From IMG/VR virus record IMGVR_UViG_3300027302_000032, positions 1-23,061 of that record: DNA of 23,061 bases, one strand, 5' to 3'. Below are positions 14,427 to 21,178 of this stretch, one piece after another. Both the position numbers and the translations under genes were made by a program. Numbering within the stretch: position 1 is the first letter of the stretch; the number at the start of each line of letters is the position of its first letter. The notes beneath the pieces are model-generated. The model was not told the DNA's origin. It saw only the letters and a list, made by a program, of their open reading frames with translations, and made no database searches. Source of the DNA: a virus.

Positions 14427-15588
14427 CGGAGAGGTCGATAGACGTACCGAACGGCGCGGCGATGCCTGAGGATGTGATCGCCCACAGGGTAGGCACGTTC
14501 GTGTGTCCCCAGTCACCCACGTAGCCGTCAGTGAACTGCACGATAGCCTGCGGGTCCATGCGCTTCTCGCGCAGGTAGTCGAACAACACCGAGCCGTCAG
14601 TGCCGCCGCCACCCTTGACCTTGAGGTCTTGCACAGCGAACTGCCCGTCCTCGAACACCTGATGCCCAGCGACTCGCGTATCCCAGTAAATGACGTGGCA
14701 CTTGGCTGGCTTGACCTGCTCAATGATGACCTTGAGCTCGGACACGAAGCGTGTCATCTCATCGCCACCGAACACAGAGCCTGATGTATCGAAGCCAATC
14801 ACCAGCTCACGCAACGTCACGCCATGCATGGACGGCATGTAAACATCTTGCGATAAGTACCGGCGGTTGGGCTTGCGCCACGTTGACTCGTCACGCCCCG
14901 CACAGGTCTCTTGCACGAAGTCGCGCAGGGCACGCTTCCAGTCCACCTTGGGAGCCAGCACGTCCCCGAAGATGCCGTCCTCAGCACCGGCACCCTTGCC
15001 TGCCAGCTTCTTGCGAAGCATCTCGCCTTGACGCAGGGCACGTTGGATTTCATCGGCACGCTTCTGTACTTCCTCAGGGGTTGCGCCGTCTTGTGCGTCT
15101 TGCCAGTCATGGTCGTCCATGCCCTCGCCCCCACCCTCGGGCGGCGGGTTCTCTTTGAGCTTCTGGTAAATCTGACCCACCGACATGCCACGATATTGCG
15201 GGTCAGGTTGGATACCGAGCTTGGGCATCTTGACGAATCCTTCACCCTTGTCTGCATCTACCAATGCAAGGTTCACGAACAAGTCAGCCGCCACGTTAGC
15301 GAGGTGCATGTTCTCCTCGTGTATCTCACGCCACACATGCAGGTGACGGAACGCCTTGTGTGTCGCCTCATGCAACACAAGAAAGCGTAGCTCGGGGTCA
15401 GTGGGCATGAACTGCTCCACGAACTTGGGGTTGTAGGTCACATCCCAGCCATTGGTCATGGCAGTTGGGATGTTCTCATCGAACTTGACCTTGCCACACG
15501 ACAGCACGCCGGAATAACCAGCGAAGACTTTGTGTTGCATGATTGCGATGTGGGCGCGTTTGATGCGGTCGGGTACGGACATAGCCAT
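14422..15588 (-). CDS. VWA-domain protein with HExxH peptidase-like N-terminus (DUF2201-type)
   Basis: 388 residues. The N-terminal part carries LVLHEATHKAF (HEATH 73-77) and ANVAADLFVN (98-106), the pattern of putative metallopeptidases of the DUF2201 type. A Gly/Pro/Asp-rich linker (about 148-170) leads to a helical region. The C-terminal von Willebrand A domain has the full MIDAS: DTSGS (267-271), GGGGTDGS (327-333) and FTDG (352-355). Known relatives work with MoxR AAA+ ATPases; the one at 16512-17573 is the likely partner. ATG at 15588 has GGAGAAATCA upstream. Palindromes lie on both sides of the gene. Confidence 0.92.
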   Translation of the reverse strand: MAMSVPDRIKRAHIAIMQHKVFAGYSGVLSCGKVKFDENIPTAMTNGWDVTYNPKFVEQFMPTDPELRFLVLHEATHKAFRHLHVWREIHEENMHLANVAADLFVNLALVDADKGEGFVKMPKLGIQPDPQYRGMSVGQIYQKLKENPPPEGGGEGMDDHDWQDAQDGATPEEVQKRADEIQRALRQGEMLRKKLAGKGAGAEDGIFGDVLAPKVDWKRALRDFVQETCAGRDESTWRKPNRRYLSQDVYMPSMHGVTLRELVIGFDTSGSVFGGDEMTRFVSELKVIIEQVKPAKCHVIYWDTRVAGHQVFEDGQFAVQDLKVKGGGGTDGSVLFDYLREKRMDPQAIVQFTDGYVGDWGHTNVPTLWAITSSGIAAPFGTSIDLSV

Positions 15589-15601
15589 TTGATTTCTCCT
15601 G

Positions 15602-15616
15602 AACTAACGGTTAGAT
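15602..15616. repeat. Dispersed palindrome upstream of the VWA gene
   Basis: AACTAACGGTTAGAT, with an 11-bp perfect core (15604-15614) and mismatched outer bases. It lies 14 bp upstream of the VWA start codon, just above its ribosome site, and 3 bp after the stop of the previous gene. Confidence 0.88.
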
Positions 15617-15619
15617 GGG

Positions 15620-16156
15620 TTATTGAAAAACATTTACAGGGAAGGGTTGCCCTGTCTCGAACGCAGTCAGCACTTGCTGTGCCTTGTGCATGTCAACTGA
15701 GTAGCGGTTACGCAGAATGATGGTGGAGAGTTGCTCTCGGAACTCAGCCATGTCACATTGGATGTAGCCGTACTTGTCTCTGTTTTCTATTGCTCGGGTA
15801 AAGGTTCCGAGCTTGCCGTCCCAGTAGTGGGTGTACTGCGCTTGGTCTTGCGCCTTACGCACCATGATGTGCGCTTGGTACAGCTCAGTGGCTTCCGCTT
15901 TGTCGGCATCGCTCATGTTGATGAGCCCATGAATGCGGATACCCCACTTGTCTTCGCCGATGTAGGGTACGTCTTGTGAGTTGAGCACATGCCGTGCGAC
16001 TCTCGCCGATGCGCCCCATCCATTCACACGCCCCGATGCAATCATCTTGCGGGCAGAGTTGAACACACGCGTGGTCAGCGTTGTGGGGTCGAGGTGTGCT
16101 TGGACTTGAACGCCAGGCATTTTGAGGTTGCGTGCTACTTCATAGACTGTTGCCAT
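15620..16156 (-). CDS. Hypothetical phage protein between the MoxR and VWA genes
   Basis: 178 residues from the ATG at 16156 (MATVYEVARNLKMPG) with GGAGCAACACA upstream; the frame runs on to 16219 without a ribosome site. N-terminal VQAHLDPTTLTTRVFNSARK and GASARVARHVLNSQ may be a small helical DNA- or protein-binding domain; the rest is helical with many Y, Q and R. Lies in the MoxR/VWA cluster and may be part of that system, by position only. Confidence 0.75.
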   Translation of the reverse strand: MATVYEVARNLKMPGVQVQAHLDPTTLTTRVFNSARKMIASGRVNGWGASARVARHVLNSQDVPYIGEDKWGIRIHGLINMSDADKAEATELYQAHIMVRKAQDQAQYTHYWDGKLGTFTRAIENRDKYGYIQCDMAEFREQLSTIILRNRYSVDMHKAQQVLTAFETGQPFPVNVFQ

Positions 16157-16334
16157 TGTGTTGCTCCTTGTGTGCGTTGATCTTGGTTGTGATTTCTTTG
16201 TACAGTTGCGGGTCGTCAAGCAGGTGGACTGTGAACCGCTTTGCGGTCAGCACCATGTCATGAAAATAAAACGCGGCGATGGTTGCGAACAACGCCCAAA
16301 TGAACAGAAAGAACTCGGTGACAGTGATCTCCAT
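16140..16334 (-). CDS. Small membrane protein
   Basis: 64 residues with one clear N-terminal transmembrane segment (FFLFIWALFATIAAFYF) and a charged C-terminal tail (TVHLLDDPQLYKEITTKI). The ATG shares a base with the TAA before it (TAATG). It lies between the MoxR and VWA genes. Function unknown; possible membrane anchor or inner-membrane effector. Confidence 0.72.
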   Translation of the reverse strand: MEITVTEFFLFIWALFATIAAFYFHDMVLTAKRFTVHLLDDPQLYKEITTKINAHKEQHNGNSL

Positions 16335-16501
16335 TACTTAATCCCCCTGCCAATGAAGGCGGTTTGTATCTTGTATGCGTCCTTGGACTGCACGTTGTTT
16401 TTGATAGGCGGGATGTAGGCTTTCCCGATGCGATCGGGGTGCCAGTCCTTGTGAAGACGCACGATCGTGCGCCCATCTGATGTGCGTTCTGTGATTAGCA
16501 T
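16334..16501 (-). CDS. Small basic protein
   Basis: 55 residues starting MLITERTSDGRTIVRLHKDW and ending IQTAFIGRGIK. Positively charged, with beta strands predicted. No ribosome site; its ATG is 3 bp below the palindrome 16504-16516, and its TAA overlaps the next ATG (TAATG). Function unknown. Confidence 0.6.
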   Translation of the reverse strand: MLITERTSDGRTIVRLHKDWHPDRIGKAYIPPIKNNVQSKDAYKIQTAFIGRGIK

Positions 16502-16503
16502 GA

Positions 16504-16516
16504 TCTAACCGTTAGA
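16504..16516. repeat. Dispersed palindrome variant, TCTAAC-C-GTTAGA
   Basis: Same 13-mer as at 14414-14426. It supplies the TAA stop (16514-16512) of the MoxR gene and ends 3 bp before the ATG of the 55-residue gene. Confidence 0.9.
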
Positions 16517-17573
16517 AGTACTTGCCGAGCTTGGCGGCGGCGCTTGTGAACTGGCGGTTCTTACACGCCATGCCCACCTTGTTGCGGTTGCCTGCAAGGG
16601 AAGTAATGAACAACGCATGCGCCTCGAAGTGAGTCCATCGTGTGACGTACGTCATGACCGCATCGAGCGTGTCGGCATTGACGCGAGAGCTGAGCATGAA
16701 CGCAAGGATAAACAACGCAGACACGCTGTCGTTGTCAGGTATCTTGGTCTTGTTGGGGTCCTTCACGATGTTCTCGAACAGCGGCAACTTGTCGGACAGG
16801 TTGACCAACGCCTCCATCTGACGGGCGGCAGACTCACCGATCGTGCCGGACAACGCAGGCAACAACGCCTCGCCCAATGCGTCACGGTTCTCAATCAGGT
16901 GCGATGCCTTAGCCAGCGAACGCGGCGAACAGAACGTGCGGGTGTTGCCGTTCATGGGGTTGAAGATGTACGGGTTCTTCTCGTTCTTGCCAAGCTCTGT
17001 GTAGCATTGGAACACCTCGCTGGTTTGCTTGGCGAACGCCAGCACCTCGGGGGACACGCCGTGCATGGTGCCCCACTCAAGCCATTGGTCAACAGTCGGA
17101 CCTGCCACGATAACCTCGGACATGCGGTTGTATGCATGGGCAGGGATGTTGTCGCCCACGCCGTCAGTATCAAGGTTGGTTGTTGCAAACACGATAGACC
17201 CAGTAGGCAGGGGCACGTCACCAAGGCGGCGCTCAAGGATGACAGGCAACAGCATGTTCAGCACAGGGCGGGATGCCTTGCCCAGCTCGTCAAGCATCAG
17301 GATGACAGGCTTGTTCTGGTCACGCCCGATACCGAAGCGGGCGTTCGGTGCGTAGTGGGTGACCATTGTGTCTCGGTCAATGACAGGCATGCCGAGGTCA
17401 CCGAGGTCAAGGTTGGCTACGTCAATGTAGCAGGGCAGGTAGTCAGGCAATGCCTCGCCCACCATCTGTAAGACAGAGGACTTGCCCACGCCAGGGCGAC
17501 CACGCAGAATGAATGTGTTGGTAACGCCGCAGTTACGGATGAGGGAAGCGGCTTGGTTCAGGTTAACTTGCAT
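16512..17573 (-). CDS. MoxR-type AAA+ ATPase
   Basis: 353 residues. Walker A is GRPGVGKSS (25-33), Walker B is ILMLDE (91-96), sensor 1 is FATTN (129-133), with a candidate arginine finger in AYNRM (147-151) and sensor 2 in SPRSLAKAS. The compact single AAA+ module with short N-terminus is typical of MoxR/CobS-like ATPases, which remodel protein complexes together with VWA partners. ATG at 17573 has AGGAAATAAA upstream. Palindromes sit on both sides (16504-16516 and 17596-17610), as for the VWA gene. Confidence 0.93.
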   Translation of the reverse strand: MQVNLNQAASLIRNCGVTNTFILRGRPGVGKSSVLQMVGEALPDYLPCYIDVANLDLGDLGMPVIDRDTMVTHYAPNARFGIGRDQNKPVILMLDELGKASRPVLNMLLPVILERRLGDVPLPTGSIVFATTNLDTDGVGDNIPAHAYNRMSEVIVAGPTVDQWLEWGTMHGVSPEVLAFAKQTSEVFQCYTELGKNEKNPYIFNPMNGNTRTFCSPRSLAKASHLIENRDALGEALLPALSGTIGESAARQMEALVNLSDKLPLFENIVKDPNKTKIPDNDSVSALFILAFMLSSRVNADTLDAVMTYVTRWTHFEAHALFITSLAGNRNKVGMACKNRQFTSAAAKLGKYF

Positions 17574-17595
17574 TTTTATTTCCTAGTTTGGGTTG

Positions 17596-17610
17596 ATCTA
17601 ACGGTTAGAT
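17596..17610. repeat. Dispersed palindrome variant upstream of the MoxR gene
   Basis: ATCTAACGGTTAGAT, perfect apart from the centre. It lies 23 bp above the MoxR start codon, just beyond its ribosome site, in the 66-bp gap after the previous gene. TCAACCCA-like words flank it on the minus strand. Confidence 0.9.
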
Positions 17611-17639
17611 GATTTTGATTGGGTTGACTTACGTTTTGC

Positions 17640-18437
17640 TTACCGCAATACAGGGATTGCGAACACCTCCGTTTCGATTGTTTTGTGCATGCTGTGCTTC
17701 GCCCAGCTCATGATTGCGCCCCATGTGTTTGTTGGTGTGCGCTTGATGTATCGTGTGTCGTATCGCTGTTTGCTGGCATCCCAATAGGTTTTTATGTCGA
17801 ACGCAAAGTACGCCACCATTTCACGCCAGCGCTCGGCGTAGGTGTCAGGCATAGAGAACACATCGGTGCGGTCGTTCACGTTCTGCCATGATAGGTGGTC
17901 CCAACGGCTCGGGCAGTCGTCAGACGTCACGGCACCCCATAACACCTTGAACATTTCTTTGAATCCGTTTTCATCCAGGGCTGTGTTCAGCTCTGCCACC
18001 TCATCTTTGTCGATGCGCAGGGCAAGGAAGGGCTTCAGCGGGGTAGTGGGCTCACCATTTGCATCGAACGAGATTCCATCGTAGTAGCGGTACGCACCCT
18101 TGGGGGTGTATATGGCAAGTTGGCTGTGGCTCATGACCCTGCTCGATGCAAGGCACATACGGGCGTTCTGGTACAGCCATTGGTTGAGGTGTGTCTTGGT
18201 GGTGGGGCGGTCTGCGTAGCCTTCGCAGTCGATCATGATTGACCCATCAGGGTACGCCTTGAGGATGTCGGTCTTGTAGAACCGCAGAGCCATGTGGTCT
18301 TTGCGGTCGATGATGAGGTAGTGCGATTTGTAACGCTTGCCAGCAGGGGCATCGCCTTTGTTTGCACCGCGCTTGAAGATGTGGCGCTCAAGGTGCAGTT
18401 TCATTTTGCTGTGCAGGGTTTGGGTGTACGTTTCCAT
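17640..18437 (-). CDS. Conserved phage protein of unknown function
   Basis: 265 residues starting METYTQTLHSKMK, with a GGAGAACCAA ribosome site before the ATG at 18437. A basic N-terminal part (FKRGANKGDAPAGKRYKSHY) is followed by a beta-rich middle (ALRFYKTDILKAYPDGSIMI), then helices. No catalytic signature that I recognise. Stands between palindromes at 17596-17610 and 18457-18471, so it is a separately punctuated unit. Confidence 0.78.
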   Translation of the reverse strand: METYTQTLHSKMKLHLERHIFKRGANKGDAPAGKRYKSHYLIIDRKDHMALRFYKTDILKAYPDGSIMIDCEGYADRPTTKTHLNQWLYQNARMCLASSRVMSHSQLAIYTPKGAYRYYDGISFDANGEPTTPLKPFLALRIDKDEVAELNTALDENGFKEMFKVLWGAVTSDDCPSRWDHLSWQNVNDRTDVFSMPDTYAERWREMVAYFAFDIKTYWDASKQRYDTRYIKRTPTNTWGAIMSWAKHSMHKTIETEVFAIPVLR

Positions 18438-18456
18438 TTGGTTCTCCTGGGTTGTT

Positions 18457-18471
18457 AACTAACGGTTAGTT
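18457..18471. repeat. Dispersed palindrome, centre G
   Basis: Perfect AACTAACGGTTAGTT, 20 bp upstream of the start codon of the 265-residue gene and 15 bp after the zinc-ribbon gene's stop. Confidence 0.9.
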
Positions 18472-18485
18472 GGGTTGGGGTTGGG

Positions 18486-18698
18486 TCAAGTTGTGCGCTT
18501 GGGGTTGAGTTGCGTGAGCAGGGAAGGGTCGGTAATCAAAACGTAGTTTGATTTGTTGAGGGGCGCGATGGTGTGGCGCACTTTGCGTGACAGTGCTTCG
18601 CCGCAAGCGGCGCACGTTGGGCGCAGTAAGTTTTTGCGTTGGGGTTCAACGCGCACGGCATAGCACTCGGTGCAGATGGGCAGGTGGTAGTCTTCCAT
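18486..18698 (-). CDS. Zinc-ribbon-like small protein
   Basis: 70 residues. C9-x2-C12 (ICTEC) and C29-x2-C32 (TCAAC) with 16 residues between form a classic zinc ribbon. The ATG at 18698 has AAGGAAGTGA upstream. It may bind DNA or partner proteins such as RNA polymerase, as other small phage zinc ribbons do; the target is unknown. The previous gene also has a CxxC pair. Confidence 0.78.
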   Translation of the reverse strand: MEDYHLPICTECYAVRVEPQRKNLLRPTCAACGEALSRKVRHTIAPLNKSNYVLITDPSLLTQLNPKRTT

Positions 18699-18699
18699 G

Positions 18700-18819
18700 T
18701 CACTTCCTTTCTTTCAAAATACGTTTCCAATCAATGCGGGACAGGAACCATCGGAACAATGGGGTCGAGCAGTCCTGACACAGCAGGGTGGGGTTATCAA
18801 TCGTTCTCTGCGCCTGCAT
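18700..18819 (-). CDS. 39-residue protein with a CxxC pair
   Basis: Starts MQAQRTIDNPTLLCQDC at the ATG at 18819, which has GGGGGTGC upstream. One CxxC knuckle, then aromatic and basic residues to the end (RIDWKRILKERK). Its TGA is followed by the ATG of the zinc-ribbon gene after one base. A longer frame (to 18960) has no ribosome site. Function unknown. Confidence 0.6.
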   Translation of the reverse strand: MQAQRTIDNPTLLCQDCSTPLFRWFLSRIDWKRILKERK

Positions 18820-19036
18820 AGCACCCCCTGAAAAAGTTGGTTGCGCCCATCGCACGCACCATGCCTGTCGTAACCCGATGCGACTTGCGCCCATCGAGCC
18901 AGACCATGCGCTCATACCGCAGGTACGACACGCTGTTCGAATAAAGCGGGCGTGGCTCACGTTGGATACCCCATTGGAATATCTTTTGAATGGGCTTGCG
19001 TTGGCTCGGACCCCATTGGTAGTTCTTGGTTTTCAT
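18797..19036 (-). CDS. Hypothetical basic protein
   Basis: 79 residues from the ATG at 19036 (MKTKNYQWGPSQRKPIQ) with GGAGAACTGA upstream. Basic with many Y, W and R; predicted small beta fold (SVSYLRYERMVWLDGRKS). Overlaps the next gene by 23 nt. The palindrome 19048-19062 lies 12 bp upstream. Unknown function. Confidence 0.68.
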   Translation of the reverse strand: MKTKNYQWGPSQRKPIQKIFQWGIQREPRPLYSNSVSYLRYERMVWLDGRKSHRVTTGMVRAMGATNFFRGCYAGAEND

Positions 19037-19047
19037 TTCAGTTCTCC

Positions 19048-19062
19048 AACTAACAGTTAGTT
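19048..19062. repeat. Dispersed palindrome, centre A
   Basis: Perfect AACTAACAGTTAGTT, just above the ribosome site of the 79-residue gene; its last base is the first base of the previous gene's stop triplet. Confidence 0.9.
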
Positions 19063-19238
19063 CAGGTCGGCACGTTGCGGCAGTGCTCGATCCACTCAAG
19101 GAAGATGTCACGCGCCGCGCGCTTGTCGAGGTCGAACGCTTCCATCAGGTAGGGCGCACAGCCCCACATATTCACACGCCCTGAGTCCCGCAGGTCAAGC
19201 AGGTAGGCGAAGATTTTGGCTTTGTATGCGTCAGTCAT
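19062..19238 (-). CDS. Small phage protein
   Basis: 58 residues starting MTDAYKAKIFAYLLDLRDSG. The part RVNMWGCAPYLMEAFDLDKR, followed by ARDIFLEWIEHC, matches a pattern I know from many short phage proteins (S-G-x-x-N-M-x-G-A-x-P-Y-L, then a helix). Predicted helix-turn-helix-like. The ATG lies in an 8-nt overlap with the previous gene (ATGACTGA). Function unknown. Confidence 0.75.
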   Translation of the reverse strand: MTDAYKAKIFAYLLDLRDSGRVNMWGCAPYLMEAFDLDKRAARDIFLEWIEHCRNVPT

Positions 19239-19419
19239 TTGTATCCCCTTTGGTCATGTAGCACAGCTCGGCGAGGCGACGTGCCACAGGCTCAAGCATC
19301 TTGTTTGCTTTGTAGGCGCAGTCGGTGCCGCCCCCACCCAGCGTTTCTTTTGCATGGCGCACCTGCTGAAGCAGGTAGTCCAGCTCGATGTGCCACAGGT
19401 GTTCTTGTCCTTCAGTCAT
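19231..19419 (-). CDS. Hypothetical helical protein
   Basis: 62 residues from the ATG at 19419 (MTEGQEHLWHIELDYLL) with AAAGGGGAATGAA upstream; an in-frame start at 19455 lacks one. Almost all helix, one GGGG turn. Unknown function. Confidence 0.68.
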   Translation of the reverse strand: MTEGQEHLWHIELDYLLQQVRHAKETLGGGGTDCAYKANKMLEPVARRLAELCYMTKGDTND

Positions 19420-19420
19420 T

Positions 19421-19597
19421 TCATTCCCCTTTCTTTGGTGCATCTTCATAGTCAATCAGGTACTCGTTGCCGTAGCTGATGGACGCATCCTCCACCCACT
19501 CGGGGTCAATGTCGCCCATTTCCTCCGGCGTCCAGACAATCACGGCATAGCCCTCGGCTCTCATCTCGCGCAGTACTTGTTTCCATTCGTCTTTCAT
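19421..19597 (-). CDS. Hypothetical acidic protein
   Basis: 58 residues from the ATG at 19597 (MKDEWKQVLREMRAEGY) with AAGGGGAACG upstream. Alpha/beta (EGYAVIVWTPEEMGDID), acidic C-terminus. Its TGA and the next ATG form TGAAATG. Unknown function. Confidence 0.68.
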   Translation of the reverse strand: MKDEWKQVLREMRAEGYAVIVWTPEEMGDIDPEWVEDASISYGNEYLIDYEDAPKKGE

Positions 19598-19607
19598 GTC
19601 GTTCCCC

Positions 19608-19862
19608 TTACAGTTGATAAACACCCAGCTCGCCTGCGTTGATCCATTCGCTGAACAAGCCATATTTCTTGAGCACGGCATCCAGCTCGGGGTTGACCCC
19701 GAAGTCCCAGCCCTCCCTGTTGTAGGCGTAGTAGTTGCACCACAGATACGAATCGGGTTCCTCGCCGCTGATTTGGAAGCGCCCATCCATGTCGTCACGC
19801 ACATACACGGGAACGCCCAGTTTCTTGAGTGCGTTGTAAGCATTGCGGTAGTCACGTTTCAT
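19608..19862 (-). CDS. Hypothetical protein
   Basis: 84 residues from the ATG at 19862 (MKRDYRNAYNALKKLG) with GGAGAATCAA upstream. Helix then a Y/W-rich beta region (DSYLWCNYYAYNREGW) and a helical end. The palindrome 19879-19893 is 17 bp above the start. Unknown function. Confidence 0.7.
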   Translation of the reverse strand: MKRDYRNAYNALKKLGVPVYVRDDMDGRFQISGEEPDSYLWCNYYAYNREGWDFGVNPELDAVLKKYGLFSEWINAGELGVYQL

Positions 19863-19878
19863 TTTGATTCTCCAGTAG

Positions 19879-19893
19879 AACTAACAGTTAGTT
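19879..19893. repeat. Dispersed palindrome, centre A
   Basis: Perfect AACTAACAGTTAGTT in the 34-bp gap between two genes, above the ribosome site of the downstream gene. On the minus strand a TTGACT lies 14 bp upstream, but no convincing -10 box follows. Confidence 0.9.
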
Positions 19894-19896
19894 GGG

Positions 19897-20115
19897 TCAG
19901 ATTACAAAGTCAATGGCGTACTGCGTATCGCTCTCGGTGATCTCCACCGGACAGCACACCATCTTGGCGATTACATCCATGCAGTTACGCAACTGCATGA
20001 AGCAATAGGTGTCATCCTTGCGGATGAACAGCGAGCCATTGAAGAACTCAGCGTTATCGAAAATGTCGGCGTTAACTTCCATGATTCGGTTCAGTACTAC
20101 TTTCTCAAGTCCCAT
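19897..20115 (-). CDS. Hypothetical protein, first gene after the long leader
   Basis: 72 residues from the ATG at 20115 (MGLEKVVLNRIMEVNAD), with GGAGATCATC upstream; the in-frame ATG at 20127 has no good site. Predicted alpha/beta, with two adjacent cysteines (MVCCPVEITE). First gene of the main leftward operon from the promoter at 20783-20811. Unknown function. Confidence 0.7.
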   Translation of the reverse strand: MGLEKVVLNRIMEVNADIFDNAEFFNGSLFIRKDDTYCFMQLRNCMDVIAKMVCCPVEITESDTQYAIDFVI

Positions 20116-20143
20116 GATGATCTCCATTAAAAGTAAACAAAGC

Positions 20144-20185
20144 GGTGAAACAGCTCACCCAATAGAGGACTGCGTGCAATCCTCT
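20144..20185 (-). promoter_or_regulatory. Two stem-loops before the first gene
   Basis: In the minus-strand RNA a 9-bp stem with a tetraloop (AGAGGAUUG / CAGUCCUCU, one G-U pair, 20185-20164) is followed by a 5-bp stem (GGTGA / TCACC, 20159-20144) and a loosely T-rich stretch. Possible attenuator or stabilising 5' structure. Confidence 0.45.
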
Positions 20186-20274
20186 ACCAGTTAGTCTGTC
20201 ATTCAGTTGGCATCTAACTCTGGGCATCTCCCAGGTCGGTACGATAGGGTTTGTCGGTGTGATTTACTGGGGCT

Positions 20275-20289
20275 AACTAACTGTTAGTT
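20275..20289. repeat. Dispersed palindrome, centre T
   Basis: Perfect AACTAACTGTTAGTT inside the leader, more than 150 bp from the next gene. A further half-site CAGTTAGT is near 20188. Confidence 0.9.
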
Positions 20290-20410
20290 CCCATCCCACA
20301 TCCCTCGTTGGTGTCAACTGCTGTGCGCGCTGTGAACTTGTGTGCCCCCTCATATATAGGTGGTAGGCGTTGTCCATCCACAGCCTGCATCCAGTACTTT
20401 CCAACTTAAA

Positions 20411-20442
20411 GGGTTCATTGAGCGTTAGCCCAAGAGGAACCC
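20411..20442 (-). promoter_or_regulatory. Stem-loop in the leader
   Basis: Minus-strand RNA pairs GGGUUC with GAACCC (6 bp); inside, after a small internal loop, UUGGGC pairs with GCUCAA (one G-U) around a UAAC loop. Followed by only three U residues, so a weak terminator at best; could be a protein-binding element. Confidence 0.5.
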
Positions 20443-20631
20443 ACCCATTTAGGTACGTTGCATTTGCATTGCATTGTGCTGTTACCACACAATGCCACGA
20501 CTGACTACGTGACGCCTATTCACCAATGTAAGGATATTTGACCTGCGTTCGGGGAGTCTTAGTGCCTCTTGTTTTTGCGAGTCTGTCACCTGTTGGCTTC
20601 TGGATTGTTCCAGCGGCGGTGTGTTTGGGGC

Positions 20632-20652
20632 GCCAACTAACAGTTAGTTGGC
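20632..20652. repeat. Longest dispersed palindrome, 21 bp
   Basis: The 15-bp core AACTAACAGTTAGTT is extended on both sides by GCC/GGC to give a perfect 10+1+10 inverted repeat. It lies about 125 bp downstream of the predicted start of transcription of the main operon, the position of a roadblock or early stop site. Confidence 0.92.
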
Positions 20653-20730
20653 ATCCGGTGTCGGGGTAGGTTGTTAAAGAACAATGCCGTGTGGGGCGAT
20701 GCCCACAGAGGGAAATTAAGGTTGATACGA

Positions 20731-20754
20731 TAAAGAGTTTTGCGAGAAATATTT
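20731..20754. repeat. Direct repeat copy 1 (24 bp), downstream of promoter
   Basis: TAAAGAGTTTTGCGAGAAAT continuing ATTT, matching 20838-20861 at 22 of 24 positions, 107 bp apart. The two copies flank the promoter 20783-20811. Confidence 0.85.
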
Positions 20755-20782
20755 TTATCACAACTCAACCGAAACAGCCTCT

Positions 20783-20811
20783 ATTGTAGCTTAAATCTTA
20801 TGGAAAGTCAA
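20783..20811 (-). promoter_or_regulatory. Strong sigma-70-type promoter of the main leftward operon
   Basis: Minus strand TTGACT (20811-20806), 17-bp spacer, TACAAT (20788-20783): 5 of 6 matches in each box with ideal spacing. Predicted start near 20776. Direct repeats at 20731-20754 and 20838-20861 flank it and could be operators allowing looping. Confidence 0.8.
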
Positions 20812-20837
20812 GGGGGTAGAGGTCTATTGAGTCTTGG

Positions 20838-20861
20838 TAAAGAGTTTTCCGAGAAACATTT
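20838..20861. repeat. Direct repeat copy 2 (24 bp), upstream of promoter
   Basis: TAAAGAGTTTTCCGAGAAAC continuing ATTT, 22 of 24 identical to 20731-20754. Confidence 0.85.
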
Positions 20862-21115
20862 GAATGGAGAAATTTAGGGCGAAAAAGGACTACTAATGGT
20901 TTCGAAAATGGGGGCGGAGGTTACGTGGTTACGCAAGGGTTACGCGGCGAAACGCGGTTTGTAATGAGGGTGGGGGTATCGTAAGTTATTGATTTCATTA
21001 CGTTACTTGCGTAACAGGTGGGGGATGTTACGTGGTTACGCGGTTTTGGGTAAATGTACGTATCCGGCACTAGGCAAAGGGGGGTTTGAGCGCGGCGTTT
21101 TTTAACTTTTTGGGG

Positions 21116-21130
21116 AACTAACGGTTAGTT
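21116..21130. repeat. Dispersed palindrome, centre G
   Basis: Perfect AACTAACGGTTAGTT within the GTTACG array region. Confidence 0.9.
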
Positions 21131-21178
21131 GGGCGGGTTGCCGGTCGTGCACTTTTCAGAAACTGCGTAACGCGTAAC

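Larger units (their letters stand above)
20116..20776 (-). other. Long untranslated leader of the main leftward operon
   Basis: About 660 nt between the predicted start of transcription (near 20776) and the first gene. I find no ORF with a credible ribosome site. It contains stem-loops at 20411-20442 and 20144-20185 and palindromes at 20275-20289 and 20632-20652. A leader this long could hold attenuation, antitermination or a small RNA; none can be named from sequence. Confidence 0.6.

Noticed and set aside
20312-20317. TTGACA on the minus strand near the palindrome at 20275
   Set aside because: No -10-like hexamer at 15-19 bp, so it is not called a promoter.
20273-20488. 71-codon minus-strand ORF in the leader
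   Set aside because: Starts at GTG with no ribosome site and ends in a palindrome; composition is not protein-like.
20516-20761. 81-codon minus-strand ORF with a signal-peptide-like N-terminus
   Set aside because: Starts at GTG without a ribosome site, and runs across the 21-bp palindrome and one promoter-flanking repeat.
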